A DNA stretch of 64,000 nt from CAYRWR01 sp964428015 (GCA_964428015.1 CAYRWR010000010.1:1-64000), one strand, 5' to 3'. Counted from the first letter of the stretch, positions 8,774 through 17,603 are shown. Translations and numbers: made by a program. Notes: generated by a model from the sequence alone, not told the origin.

Positions 8774-8808
8774 CTTCCTCCGCGACCTCTGCGTCCTCAG
8801 CGGTGAAT
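8774..8808 (-). repeat. Right repeat of the first AT-rich cassette
   Basis: Read on the minus strand it contains CGCTGAGGACGCAGAGG and continues to GGAGGAAG. It is a divergent, inverted relative of the left repeat and of the repeats around the GxxExxY gene. It supplies the Shine-Dalgarno of the lipoprotein gene. Confidence 0.55.
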
Positions 8809-8870
8809 CTTTCCCTGGTATCTCTCATAGTCCTTTTGTTTAACTAGGTGCTGATTTATAGGTTTTATAT

Positions 8871-10295
8871 TTACACTCTGATGGCAGACTCTATCCCCAC
8901 AAAATCCTTTTCCTTTTTTAACAAGGGATCGATATATTCGGCTACCAATTCTTCCACCTGCTGGGGAGCACGTCCCACATACTGGCTGAAATCGCCGATT
9001 TTTTCCCATTCGGCGTCCGGCAGAGGGAAGCGTCCCGAAGCTTTCATCTCTGAGAGCATATCATAGGTATTCCCCAGACGGATGGCTTCTACCGTCTTCA
9101 TAGCGTATTCCCGGATAACTTCGTGGAGCTGCTGGCGGTCGCCGCCGTGTTTAACGCTCTCCATGAGGATATTTTCAGTGGCAAAGAAGGGCAGGTTATT
9201 AGACAGGATGGTATTAATGACTTCGGGGTAGACATTGAGGCCCTCTATCAGCTTTTGGTAGATGATCAGTATGGAGTCCACCAGGAGGAAGCTCTCCGGT
9301 ATCAGGATACGGCGGTTGGCACTGTCGTCCAGGGTGCGTTCCAGGAACTGATTGCTGAAGGTATAGGCGGTATTATTGACATTGTTGATGAGGTAACGGG
9401 CCAGGGAGGACAGACGCTCCGCCAGGATAGGGTTGCGCTTGTAGGGCATAGCGGATGAGCCGACCTGGTTCTTGGAGAAGGGCTCTTCCACCTGCCAGGA
9501 ATGCTGCAGGAGGCGCACATCGTTACAGGCGCGGTGTCCGCTCTGAGCGATACCCGACAGTACACTCATCCACTGATAGTCCAGTTTTCGGGACAGGGTC
9601 TGGCCGGAAACAGGCACGCTAGATCGAAATCCCAGCTTGGCGGCAACTTTATTATCCAGTTCTTTAACCTTTTTGCCATCACCTTCGAACAGCTTGAGGA
9701 AGGAGGCCTGGGTACCGGTAGTACCCTTGACTCCCCGTGTGAGCAGGCTGTCCAGGCGGTACTCCAGATCCAGGGCATCCTGGTACAGGTCGTACAGCCA
9801 CAGACTCATACGCTTGCCCAATGTGGTGGGCTGAGCCGGCTGGAGGTGGGTATAGCCCAGCACCGGCAGGTCTTTATACTCCATGCTCTTATCACGCAGG
9901 GTTTTAATCAGGGTGAGCAGCCGGCGCTTGGTCAGGGTAAGGGCGTCTCTGAGCATCACCGTCTCAGCATTGTCAGTCACAAAGGCACTGGTGGCGCCCA
10001 GGTGGATGATGCCGGCGGCCCCGGGGGCTACCTCGCCGTAGGCCCGGATATGACTCATCACATCATGATGGATGTCGGCTTCGATCTCCGCGGCACGGGC
10101 CAGGTTCAGCTCATTACGCTGGGCTTTGAGCTCTGCTACCTGGGCGGCGCTGACCGGCAGGCCCATCTCGTGTTCAGACTCAGCCAGGGCTATCCACACA
10201 TCCCGCCAGGTGCGGTAGCGGTTTTCTTCAGAAAAAATATCCAGCATCTCCCGGGAGGCATAGCGGGTTTCCAGGGGGTTCTTGAATTCAGGCAT
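8871..10295 (-). CDS. purB: Adenylosuccinate lyase
   Basis: This 474-residue enzyme catalyses two fumarate-releasing steps, one in IMP synthesis and one from adenylosuccinate to AMP. It is a fumarase/aspartase superfamily member with the signature GSSAMPYKRNP near residue 285, the catalytic-region GYTHLQPAQPTT near 145, and HLGATSAFVTDN near 97. It is longer than many bacterial PurB proteins and resembles the eukaryote-like ADSL type. Its ATG overlaps the end of the upstream DUF721 gene by 8 bases, so the two are translationally coupled. Confidence 0.96.
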   Translation of the reverse strand: MPEFKNPLETRYASREMLDIFSEENRYRTWRDVWIALAESEHEMGLPVSAAQVAELKAQRNELNLARAAEIEADIHHDVMSHIRAYGEVAPGAAGIIHLGATSAFVTDNAETVMLRDALTLTKRRLLTLIKTLRDKSMEYKDLPVLGYTHLQPAQPTTLGKRMSLWLYDLYQDALDLEYRLDSLLTRGVKGTTGTQASFLKLFEGDGKKVKELDNKVAAKLGFRSSVPVSGQTLSRKLDYQWMSVLSGIAQSGHRACNDVRLLQHSWQVEEPFSKNQVGSSAMPYKRNPILAERLSSLARYLINNVNNTAYTFSNQFLERTLDDSANRRILIPESFLLVDSILIIYQKLIEGLNVYPEVINTILSNNLPFFATENILMESVKHGGDRQQLHEVIREYAMKTVEAIRLGNTYDMLSEMKASGRFPLPDAEWEKIGDFSQYVGRAPQQVEELVAEYIDPLLKKEKDFVGIESAIRV

Positions 10296-10788
10296 GGTCG
10301 TCCTCTTGTGGTTTTTCCAGCTTCATGGAGCTGGTGATAAAATAATGTCTCAGGGCCTGTTTGAGGTCCTTGTCTTGTATATTTTTTAGCCGTTCATCTA
10401 TGGTACGCAGCACCTCGGGGTCAATCCGGTAGGTGGCCTGTTCCGCGGCTGCTTCCCGTTCCGGCCAGTGCAGCTCCCCGTTCTGAAAGCGGATGCTCTG
10501 AAAGCGGGTCTGAAAACCCTGTTTGACCAGCAGGGCCAGAAGCTTTTCACGCATCTCATCCTTTAGCATCTGGAGCTCGTTGATCCACATGGGGTCATCC
10601 ACATGCACCACCAGGCTGTGATAACCGATGTGGCTGGGCCAGCTGTGCTCAGCGATACCGCCCCGGTACAGTTTCCACCAGGCGTCCCGGATGGCGTGCA
10701 TGGCCCGGACTTTGTCGGGAAATATCTGACGGGACAAATTATCCAGTTTGTACTTCAGGGGGATGGCGTTGTGACTGCGCCGGGCCAT
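10288..10788 (-). CDS. DUF721 (DciA-like) protein
   Basis: This 166-residue cytosolic protein has the DUF721 pattern in its first 100 residues. A Trp-rich opening (DAWWKLY) is followed by AEHSWPSHIG, then LVVHVDDPMWINELQMLK and a run of charged helices. DUF721 proteins include DciA, the ancestral DnaB helicase operator, which binds DNA and helps load the replicative helicase. The C-terminal 65 residues are charged and probably flexible. GAGGAG precedes the ATG. It overlaps purB by 8 bases. The assignment rests on motif shape only. Confidence 0.65.
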   Translation of the reverse strand: MARRSHNAIPLKYKLDNLSRQIFPDKVRAMHAIRDAWWKLYRGGIAEHSWPSHIGYHSLVVHVDDPMWINELQMLKDEMREKLLALLVKQGFQTRFQSIRFQNGELHWPEREAAAEQATYRIDPEVLRTIDERLKNIQDKDLKQALRHYFITSSMKLEKPQEDDHA

Positions 10789-11033
10789 AATGTCTCCTCA
10801 GGGGTGAGTATATTATAACGGCGGATGGGGAAACTTTCAAACTGGGGGAAATTAGTCATAAGTAAAAAAGGAGTTTTTATAACCATCATTCTTTAAACAG
10901 TTTGACACACAACTTACAGACTTAACCTATAGGACATCAGATTGGACATTAAGTACATTCAATCTTGGTTTTCTGGTTCATTTAGGTTCAATGCTCATTT
11001 GGTCGTACAATCTGGTATAAGTTTAACCCGGTT

Positions 11034-11378
11034 TCAATTCGTACTTTGCCAGAGCAGTTCGCTATGTCCCAGGTAAATCCTTTCTGCGCCTTTAGGTACA
11101 ACAAACTGGATGAAATAAGGATTGCTAATCCCGCTGGGTTCCAGGCTTTTTTCGATGATCAAGTATACATCTTTACCCCGGTATTCGATCCTGTAACTCC
11201 TGATCCACAGGGCACTGTCCTGGCTGTTTCCCGTGATGCGGCACAGCATTGTATCAGTGTCATACAGTTGAGCAAAATCGATCTTGAAGTCCAAGATCTG
11301 ATTTTTTGACTTTACAACTGAAGCGCAGGATGTAAACAAAGCCGTTAAGCCCAGGACTATCAGTATAGTGTTTTTCAT
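11034..11378 (-). CDS. Small lipoprotein of unknown function
   Basis: This 114-residue protein has a lipoprotein signal peptide with lipobox FTSC near residue 18. The rest is a predicted beta-rich domain with alternating hydrophobic residues (YRIEYRGKDVYLIIE). It starts 3 bases after the end of the upstream gene, and its AAGGAG overlaps that gene's stop, so the two form an operon. No family is recognised. The 245 bases between this gene and the DUF721 gene show no gene. Confidence 0.65.
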   Translation of the reverse strand: MKNTILIVLGLTALFTSCASVVKSKNQILDFKIDFAQLYDTDTMLCRITGNSQDSALWIRSYRIEYRGKDVYLIIEKSLEPSGISNPYFIQFVVPKGAERIYLGHSELLWQSTN

Positions 11379-11381
11379 GTT

Positions 11382-11954
11382 TTATCTCCTTAATGCCAGG
11401 GTAGCATTTAGATGGTATTCCAGACCAATGGAAAAGCCTTTGAGAGGGATAGATAGGTCCGGTTGGGTATGATAATAAAAATATTTACCATATAGGGAAA
11501 AATCAAGCGTCTTTCCTTCATGGAGCTTAAGATAAAAGTCTGCTCTCAATGATGGGGATAAAATGATCCCGATTGGATCTGTGCTTTGCAGAAGGCTCCT
11601 GCCCAGGCCTAAAGATATCCCGGGTACCAGGGCAAACAACCTGGACAAATGTATACGATATCCGGTGTAGATTCCAGCATAGCTGATTCCCAGAAGGAAC
11701 TCAGGAGTTGAGATTTGGGAAAAAATTTCTGAAGCCAGGAATCCCAGATGAAAATCGATCTCCAGTTGATCCTGAATCAACATACCAGCTACCATACCAA
11801 AATCCAGTATTGCCTTATCTCCGGGAAATAATCCGCCGGAATAAAATCCCATTATGATGCGTGGCTCCCCACTGGATGGCCATGCTTTAGCAGGGATAGA
11901 TATCAGGAAAAAGAATAATGACGAAATAGTTAAAAAAATTTTGAAAAATTTCAT
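11382..11954 (-). CDS. Predicted outer membrane beta-barrel protein
   Basis: This 190-residue exported protein has a signal peptide (about 1-24, ending AKA). It is followed by alternating amphipathic strands with aromatic girdles (IIMGFYSGGLFPG, LGISYAGIYTGYRIH, FYLKLHEGKTLDFSLYGKYFYYH). The pattern fits a small eight-strand barrel, although the C-terminus is ALRR rather than the usual aromatic. GGAGAG lies just upstream of the ATG. It is in an operon with the small lipoprotein that follows it. Function is unknown. Confidence 0.65.
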   Translation of the reverse strand: MKFFKIFLTISSLFFFLISIPAKAWPSSGEPRIIMGFYSGGLFPGDKAILDFGMVAGMLIQDQLEIDFHLGFLASEIFSQISTPEFLLGISYAGIYTGYRIHLSRLFALVPGISLGLGRSLLQSTDPIGIILSPSLRADFYLKLHEGKTLDFSLYGKYFYYHTQPDLSIPLKGFSIGLEYHLNATLALRR

Positions 11955-12363
11955 TTTCTCTCCATTAATAGTTTCATATCACCAAGGATACCAACTTTAT
12001 CTCAAACCATCATACTAATAGGTCTTAGTGCAGTAAACCAAAATTGAATCTATCCATTCTATATTAAAGCTAAAAAAATATCTATAAATCCAAAATTAGA
12101 CCAGAGTATCTTGACCTACACAGGCAAGGGTAGGTGTCTCCTCTCCCACTCTCGGCGCCTACTCGGGATATTCAGAAGTCCGGGGTGGTTTGTCAAAACA
12201 GATCGGTCGAATGCCATTCGCCCTTACGGAAGGACCCGGTACTGGTTGTGGTCGGCAACTAGTAATTTTTATCCACCTCAGTGACGCCGGCCTTAAAAAA
12301 CCCCTTAACCCTTCTCAAATTATTCCGATGTATATAAGGAATAGACGCAGGAGGAACAACGCC
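11955..12363. other. 409-base intergenic region upstream of flgG
   Basis: No gene is supported. The first part is AT-rich and would hold the promoter of the minus-strand barrel gene. From about 12120 onward it is GC-richer with unconventional codon use, loosely like the dispersed intergenic repeats elsewhere in the window. An in-frame extension of flgG through here (from 12190) lacks flagellin-rod similarity and is rejected. Confidence 0.6.
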
Positions 12364-13158
12364 ATGATGCGAGCCCTTTGGACCGCCGCTTCCGGGATGA
12401 CCGGAGAACAATTTCACATCGACACCATCGCCAACAACCTGGCTAATATCAATACAGTGGGCTTCAAGAAGTCCCGGGCTGAATTCGAGGACCTGCTGTA
12501 CCAGACCCAGCGTCTGGCCGGCACTCCCTCCAGCGAGATCACCCAGTACCCTACCGGTATCCAGGTCGGTCTCGGTGTACGCCCCTCCGCCACCCAGAAG
12601 TTCTATACCCAGGGCAGCCTGCAGCAGACCGGCAATAACACCGACCTGGCCATCGAAAACGAAGGCTTTTTCGGAGTGACCATGCCTGACGGCTCTCAGG
12701 CTTATACCCGCGACGGTACTTTCAAGATTGACGCCAATCGTGAACTCACCACCTCAGGCGGCTATAGGCTTAATCCCCCCATCATCCTGCCCGAAAATTT
12801 CCAGAAGAACACCCTAACTATAGCTCCCGATGGACTGGTCACGGTTAACGTGGCCGGCAGCGACGATCCCGTGGAAGTGGGCAACATCCTCACCTACCGC
12901 TTTATCAACCCCGCCGGACTTACCAATGTAGGCAGCAACTTTGTGAAGGAGAGCCCCGCTTCCGGTGAAGCTGTAGCCGGTACCCCCAGCCTGGAAGGTT
13001 ACGGCCAGGTCCTGCAGAGCTTCGTGGAAATGTCCAATGTCAATGCCGTCCAGGAAATGGTGGACATGATCGTGGCCCAGCGTGCCTACGAATTCAATTC
13101 CAAAGCCATCCAGGCCAGCGACTCCATGCTGGCTACCGCCAACGGCCTCAAACGCTAA
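12364..13158 (+). CDS. flgG: Flagellar basal-body rod protein FlgG
   Basis: This 264-residue protein forms the distal rod of the flagellar basal body. The N-terminal signature ALWTAASGMTGEQFHIDTIANNLAN-type segment and the NTVGFKKSRAEF motif are typical. The C-terminus has the paired helix SFVEMSNVNAVQEMVDMIVAQ-like rod motif ending RAYEFNSKAIQASDSML. The start at 12364 follows AGGAGGAA at 10 bases, and Met 59 of the longer frame matches the family's N-terminus. No other flagellar gene is in the window, although flgF and flgH/A often neighbour flgG. A strong terminator follows directly. Confidence 0.96.
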   Translation: MMRALWTAASGMTGEQFHIDTIANNLANINTVGFKKSRAEFEDLLYQTQRLAGTPSSEITQYPTGIQVGLGVRPSATQKFYTQGSLQQTGNNTDLAIENEGFFGVTMPDGSQAYTRDGTFKIDANRELTTSGGYRLNPPIILPENFQKNTLTIAPDGLVTVNVAGSDDPVEVGNILTYRFINPAGLTNVGSNFVKESPASGEAVAGTPSLEGYGQVLQSFVEMSNVNAVQEMVDMIVAQRAYEFNSKAIQASDSMLATANGLKR

Positions 13159-13180
13159 CTAGATCCACTCCAATATAAAG

Positions 13181-13220
13181 AAAAGGGATGAAGTGTGCGC
13201 TTCATCCCTTTTTCTTTTTT
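13181..13220 (+). terminator. Rho-independent terminator after flgG
   Basis: AAGGGATGAAG and CTTCATCCCTT form an 11-bp stem with a 6-base loop, followed by a long T-rich tract. Confidence 0.9.
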
Positions 13221-13282
13221 CTGTTATTTTTCCTTTTTTAACAACTTTTCACATTTCATCCTGATTAAGGTAATACAAATTA

Positions 13283-13310
13283 TCTCACAGAGACACAAAG
13301 GCACAAAGAA
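13283..13310 (+). repeat. Left inverted repeat of the GxxExxY cassette
   Basis: It begins TCTCACAGAGACACAAAGG and ends CACAAAGAA. It is paired with 13740-13767 on the opposite strand and related to 7803-7831. Confidence 0.75.
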
Positions 13311-13338
13311 AATAGCTTTCGGAGGTTCAAATATTATT

Positions 13339-13728
13339 ATGATGAATGAAAATAAAATTGCAACTGTAGTAATTGGTGCAGCGATTGAAGTCCATAAAAA
13401 TTTGGGGCCTGGACTTCTTGAATCTATTTATGAAACTGCTCTTGCTTATGAATTACAAAAAATCAATTTTGACATACGAAGACAGGTACTCATTCCGGTC
13501 CGATATAAAGAAATTGTATTTACTAAAGGTTTTCTGGCTGATATCATAGTTAATAATAAAGTGATTTTAGAACTAAAATCTGTACGCATAGTTGAAGATG
13601 TTCATAAAAAACAATTATTAAGTTACCTGAGATTATCTAATCTCACTTTGGGTCTATTAATTAATTTCAATTCGCCTTATCTTAAAGAAGGAATATTCCG
13701 TGTAATAAACGGGATTATTACTGATTAA
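13339..13728 (+). CDS. GxxExxY protein (PD-(D/E)XK nuclease-like)
   Basis: This 129-residue protein carries the name-giving motif in GLLESIY near residue 30. It also has the strand pattern of the PDDEXK_3 family: an Asp in GFLADIIVNNKVILELKSV, giving the D...ExK arrangement near residues 75-90. Such proteins look like small restriction-type nucleases, but their biological role is not established. GGAGG lies 13 bases before the ATG, a longer gap than usual. The gene is much more AT-rich than flgG and uvrA and is flanked by inverted repeats, which suggests transfer. An upstream in-frame extension to 13195 would run through the flgG terminator and is rejected. Confidence 0.88.
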   Translation: MMNENKIATVVIGAAIEVHKNLGPGLLESIYETALAYELQKINFDIRRQVLIPVRYKEIVFTKGFLADIIVNNKVILELKSVRIVEDVHKKQLLSYLRLSNLTLGLLINFNSPYLKEGIFRVINGIITD

Positions 13729-13739
13729 TATAGTTACCA

Positions 13740-13767
13740 TTCTTAGTGCCTTTGTGCCTCAGTGAGA
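13740..13767 (-). repeat. Right inverted repeat of the GxxExxY cassette
   Basis: On the minus strand it reads TCTCACTGAGGCACAAAGG and ends CACTAAGAA. It mirrors the left repeat with about 24 of 28 matches. Confidence 0.75.
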
Positions 13768-13774
13768 GCCCTTT

Positions 13775-13803
13775 TTGACTTTTAACTTATCGCTGTGTAA
13801 ACT
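13775..13803 (+). promoter_or_regulatory. Probable uvrA promoter
   Basis: TTGACT (13775-13780), a 17-base spacer and TAAACT (13798-13803), 31 bases before the uvrA ATG. It begins 8 bases after the end of the cassette repeat. Confidence 0.55.
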
Positions 13804-13834
13804 ATACCCGTACACAAGGATTAAAGGACGGTAT

Positions 13835-16663
13835 ATGCAGCACGACAGGATCATCATCAAGGGTGCCCGCGAACACAACCTTAAGGATATCAGCCTGGAG
13901 ATCCCCCGGGACAAGCTGGTAGTCATCACCGGGGTATCGGGCAGCGGCAAGTCCAGCTTGGCCTTTGATACCATCTATGCCGAAGGGGAACGCCGCTACC
14001 TGGAGAGCCTGTCCACCTATGCCCGCCAGTTCCTGGGCTCCATGAAAAAGCCCGATATCGACTATATTGAAGGGTTGTCCCCCAGCATTTCCATACAACA
14101 ACACAGCATCCATGCTAACCCACGCTCCATCGTGGGCACGGTCACTGAGATCTATGACTATTTCCGCCTGTTGTGGGCCCGCGTCGGTGTGCCGCACGAC
14201 CCGGTCACGGGGGAGCCCCTGCAGTCTACCACCGTGGATGAGATCATAGAGGCCATACTCAAACTTCCCCCCAAGACCAAATTCCTGATTCTGGCTCCCC
14301 TGGCGCGGGGCAAGAAAGGTACCCACAAAGACCTCCTCCAGGAAGTCAAAGCGGAGGGGTTCGCCCGGGTCCGGCTCAATGGTGAAGTGATGGAGCTGGA
14401 GTCTGTCCCCGAAATCGACAAGAATTTTAAAACCACTATCGAGATAGTAGTAGACCGCCTGGTCCTGGATGAAAAGAACCGCCAGCGCATAGCCGACTCG
14501 GTGGAGACCGCCCTGCACTATGGCAATGGTATGTGTGTCCTCCACCTGGTAGATACTCAGGAAGATAAAATATACTCAGAGAAATATTTTTCTCCCCATA
14601 CTGATATCTCCTTTGACGAAATTGAACCCCGCATGTTCTCCTTTAACAATCCCTACGGGGCCTGCCCCCGCTGTGACGGACTGGGCGAGATCCTGGAGTT
14701 TGACGAAGAACTGCTGGTGGATGGAGAGCTGTCCCTCAATGAAGGGGCCCTGATCACCCACCCCCCCAGCCAGAATTTCTGGATGAGCTACCTGCAGGCA
14801 GTGGCCAAGAAGCGCAAGTTCAGCCTGGATGTACCCTTCAAAGATCTGCCAGAGGATATACGTCATATCGTCCTGCACGGTGAGACCGAAAAGGTCGACC
14901 TCCAGTACAAGAGTGACCGCATGGAATTTTCCGCCCAGGGCAAATACGAGGGAGTCATCCCCAATCTCAAGCGGCGTTACTTTGAGACTCAGAGCCAGGG
15001 CATGCAGGAGTGGATGGAGCGCTTCATGCGTAATACCCCCTGCCCGGTATGCGAAGGCAAGAGGCTCAAAGCGGAAAATCTGCTGATCAAAGTCATGGGA
15101 CGTAATATTATAGAAGTTACCCAGATGAGCATCCCGGAATGCTATGACTTCTTCCAGAAACTGGAAGCGAGCCTGACTGAATCCCAGATGACCATTGCCA
15201 GCCGTATCCTCAAGGAGATCAACAAACGCCTCCAGTTTATTCTGGATGTGGGATTGGATTATCTGGGGCTGTTTCGTAAGGTATCCACCCTGTCGGGAGG
15301 GGAGTTCCAGCGCATCCGCCTGGCTACCCAGATCGGCAGCGGCCTGATGGGAGTACTGTACGTCCTGGATGAACCCACCATAGGCCTGCATGCCCGGGAT
15401 ACAGACAAGCTGATCCAGTCCCTGGAGAAATTACGTGATACCGGAAACAGTGTGCTGGTAGTGGAGCATGATGAAGAGATGATCGACCGCAGCGACTGGG
15501 TCATAGACATAGGGCCCGGCGCGGGCCGTTACGGGGGCGAACTGGTAGCCGAGGGGACAGTGGACGATATACGGGCCCATGCCAAATCCCTCACCGGGCA
15601 ATACCTCTCCGGCCGTCTACGCATTGAACGCCCCGCAAAATTAAGAGAAGGGAATGGTAATTTTATAGAAGTCCAGGGGGCCAGGGAACATAACCTCAAG
15701 AATGTCAGTGTCCGCTTCCCCCTGGGAAAACTGATCTCGGTGACCGGAGTATCCGGCTCGGGAAAATCCTCCCTGGTCAACGACATCCTGTACCGGGCGG
15801 TGAGTCAGCGTATCTACCATTCCAAGGACGAACCGGGTGCGCACGACGCCATCCTGGGACTGGAACATATCGACAAGATCATCGATATCGACCAGAGCCC
15901 CATCGGACGTACCCCCCGCTCCAATCCTGTGACCTACACCCAAATCTTCGGGCCGGTAAGGGACCTGTTTGCTTCGATCCCTGATGCCAAGGCCCGGGGC
16001 TACAAATCGGGACGATTCTCCTTTAATGTCAAAGGGGGGCGCTGTGAAAACTGCCAGGGCGACGGCTCCATCAAGGTGGAGATGCACTTTCTCCCTGATG
16101 TCTTCCTGGAGTGTGATGTGTGCCATGGCAAGCGCTATAATAAAGAAACACTGCAGATCAAATATAAAGGCAAATCCATCTCTGATATCCTGGACATGAC
16201 CGTGGATGAGGGCGTGGAGTTCTTTGAAAACATCCCCACTCTCAGGCGTAAACTGGAGATTCTGCAAAAGGTCGGCCTGGGCTATATCCACCTGGGACAG
16301 CCCGCCCCTACCCTCTCGGGTGGAGAGGCTCAGCGTATCAAGTTGGCCCGGGAGCTGTCCAAGATCGGCACCGGCCGCACCCTCTATATACTGGACGAGC
16401 CCACTGTGGGACTGCACTTTGACGATGTACGCAAGCTGATCCAGGTCCTGCACGACCTGGCCGACAAGGGCAACACCGTAGTGGTGATCGAGCATAATAT
16501 GGACGTAGTCAAGGTCTCGGACTGGGTCATCGACCTGGGACCCGAGGGCGGCGACAAGGGCGGCACTGTGGTATTTGAAGGTACCCCGGACGGCTGTATG
16601 AAAAGCGAAAAATCCTACACCGGACAATATTTGAAACAATACCTGGATAAAATGGGGAGGTAG
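13835..16663 (+). CDS. uvrA: Excinuclease ABC subunit A
   Basis: This 942-residue protein is the damage-recognition ATPase of nucleotide excision repair and acts with UvrB. It has two ABC modules: Walker A GVSGSGKSSL near residue 33 and again near 640, with signature sequences LSGGEFQR and LSGGEAQR. Zinc-binding CxxC pairs occur in CPRCDGLG, CPVCEGKR, CENCQGDG and CDVCHGKR. The length is normal. The start at 13835 (MQHDRIIIKGAREHN) is chosen over an upstream in-frame codon because it matches the UvrA N-terminus and follows AAAGGA. No LexA box is obvious. The stop codon lies within a perfect palindrome shared with the convergent gene. Confidence 0.98.
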   Translation: MQHDRIIIKGAREHNLKDISLEIPRDKLVVITGVSGSGKSSLAFDTIYAEGERRYLESLSTYARQFLGSMKKPDIDYIEGLSPSISIQQHSIHANPRSIVGTVTEIYDYFRLLWARVGVPHDPVTGEPLQSTTVDEIIEAILKLPPKTKFLILAPLARGKKGTHKDLLQEVKAEGFARVRLNGEVMELESVPEIDKNFKTTIEIVVDRLVLDEKNRQRIADSVETALHYGNGMCVLHLVDTQEDKIYSEKYFSPHTDISFDEIEPRMFSFNNPYGACPRCDGLGEILEFDEELLVDGELSLNEGALITHPPSQNFWMSYLQAVAKKRKFSLDVPFKDLPEDIRHIVLHGETEKVDLQYKSDRMEFSAQGKYEGVIPNLKRRYFETQSQGMQEWMERFMRNTPCPVCEGKRLKAENLLIKVMGRNIIEVTQMSIPECYDFFQKLEASLTESQMTIASRILKEINKRLQFILDVGLDYLGLFRKVSTLSGGEFQRIRLATQIGSGLMGVLYVLDEPTIGLHARDTDKLIQSLEKLRDTGNSVLVVEHDEEMIDRSDWVIDIGPGAGRYGGELVAEGTVDDIRAHAKSLTGQYLSGRLRIERPAKLREGNGNFIEVQGAREHNLKNVSVRFPLGKLISVTGVSGSGKSSLVNDILYRAVSQRIYHSKDEPGAHDAILGLEHIDKIIDIDQSPIGRTPRSNPVTYTQIFGPVRDLFASIPDAKARGYKSGRFSFNVKGGRCENCQGDGSIKVEMHFLPDVFLECDVCHGKRYNKETLQIKYKGKSISDILDMTVDEGVEFFENIPTLRRKLEILQKVGLGYIHLGQPAPTLSGGEAQRIKLARELSKIGTGRTLYILDEPTVGLHFDDVRKLIQVLHDLADKGNTVVVIEHNMDVVKVSDWVIDLGPEGGDKGGTVVFEGTPDGCMKSEKSYTGQYLKQYLDKMGR

Positions 16664-16700
16664 AGATGGGGCGTAAGGCATTACGCCCCATCTCTACCTC
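16657..16700. repeat. Perfect 20-bp inverted repeat spanning two stop codons
   Basis: Arms 16657-16676 and 16681-16700 are perfectly complementary around the 4-base loop GGCA. The left arm covers the uvrA stop codon (16661-16663), and the right arm reaches the stop of the convergent transporter gene (16699-16701). There is no T tract. It may act as a bidirectional barrier or terminator, or be a small REP-like palindrome inserted between the genes. Confidence 0.9.
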
Positions 16701-17448
16701 AATCCTCCGGCACCATGCCTTTATCCTTCCAACTCCTTGCGATATAGACCAGAGGAGTATCCAGGGCGGCAATGATGACCTTGAGCACATAGGTGGTGAT
16801 CAATATAGACCAGAATTCCGCCATCGTGCGGGTAGTACCCAGAAAAGCAATGGTACAGAAGATACTGGTATCTATAAGCTGGGACACCATGGTAGAGAAG
16901 TTATTGCGTTTCCAGATAGACTTTTTGGAAGGGTCGCGGTCCTTCCAGAAATGATAAGCCCAGACATCGTGCGTCTGGGAGATCCCGTAGGCTACCAGGG
17001 AGCCCAGGGCGATACGGGGCAAAAATCCGAAAATGTGCTCCAGGGCCGGCTGGGCGGTATCGTACTGAAATGGCGGAAAGATCAGGGTCAGCTGGCTGAG
17101 TATAGTCATAAATATCAGGGTGATAAAACCCACTAACACTGCCTGATTAGAATTCTTCTTTCCGTGGTTTTCACTAAGGATATCGGTGACCAGGAAGCTG
17201 GTGGCATACACGATATTACCCAGGGTGGTGACCGCCCCGCCCAGCTCGATCAGCTTGATGACCTGGATATTGGCCAGGATCACCGAGACCGGTATCCAGG
17301 CAAAGAGGCCCTTTTTACCCAACAGGCGGTAGATGAGCAGAATGGTGCCGAAATTAAGTACCGCCATGAGTATCCACAGAATCTCATTGTGCAGAGGGAT
17401 AGTACGGATCCAGGTGATAATACGGGTATAGTCGAGTGAATAGGACAT
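16699..17448 (-). CDS. yhhQ: Queuosine precursor transporter (YhhQ/VUT family)
   Basis: This 249-residue integral membrane protein has about six helices and the DUF165 family landmarks. These are the GNIVYATSFLVTDILSENHGKK segment near residue 95, the conserved Gln/His in SQTHDVWAYHFWK near 165, and RNNFSTMVSQLIDTSIF near 190. YhhQ imports preQ0/preQ1 for queuosine tRNA modification. The start at 17448 has AGGAGGA 5-6 bases upstream, and the longer frame adds an unlikely 20 residues. A minus-strand TATAAT lies at 17526-17521. No preQ1 riboswitch could be recognised in the leader. Confidence 0.92.
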   Translation of the reverse strand: MSYSLDYTRIITWIRTIPLHNEILWILMAVLNFGTILLIYRLLGKKGLFAWIPVSVILANIQVIKLIELGGAVTTLGNIVYATSFLVTDILSENHGKKNSNQAVLVGFITLIFMTILSQLTLIFPPFQYDTAQPALEHIFGFLPRIALGSLVAYGISQTHDVWAYHFWKDRDPSKKSIWKRNNFSTMVSQLIDTSIFCTIAFLGTTRTMAEFWSILITTYVLKVIIAALDTPLVYIARSWKDKGMVPED

Positions 17449-17603
17449 GCGCGTCCTCCTGTGTTTTGATTTCCCCCGGGAGGGGAGGGCGGGGACTACG
17501 ACCGCCATGGGACCGCAAAGATTATAGCTTATTTCCTGTTAAATCTCTAGTATACATCCTCATGTCTGCCCACATCAACAGGAATAATAGTATCTTCGAT
17601 CAA

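Larger units (their letters stand above)
7803..8808. mobile_element. Putative AT-rich cassette bounded by inverted repeats
   Basis: An AT-rich lipoprotein gene sits between two members of one repeat family in inverted orientation: 7803-7831 (TCTCACAAAGGCACGAAG...) and 8774-8808. The same left-end repeat flanks the GxxExxY gene at 13.3 kb. No transposase is present. Mobility is inferred from composition and the flanking repeats. Confidence 0.4.
13283..13767. mobile_element. GxxExxY cassette bounded by inverted repeats
   Basis: A 28-base repeat at 13283-13310 is matched in inverted orientation by 13740-13767 (about 24 of 28 identical). Between them lies a single AT-rich gene for a GxxExxY protein. 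The right end stops 8 bases before the uvrA promoter. GxxExxY genes are often scattered in multiple copies in environmental genomes. Mobility is inferred. Confidence 0.5.
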
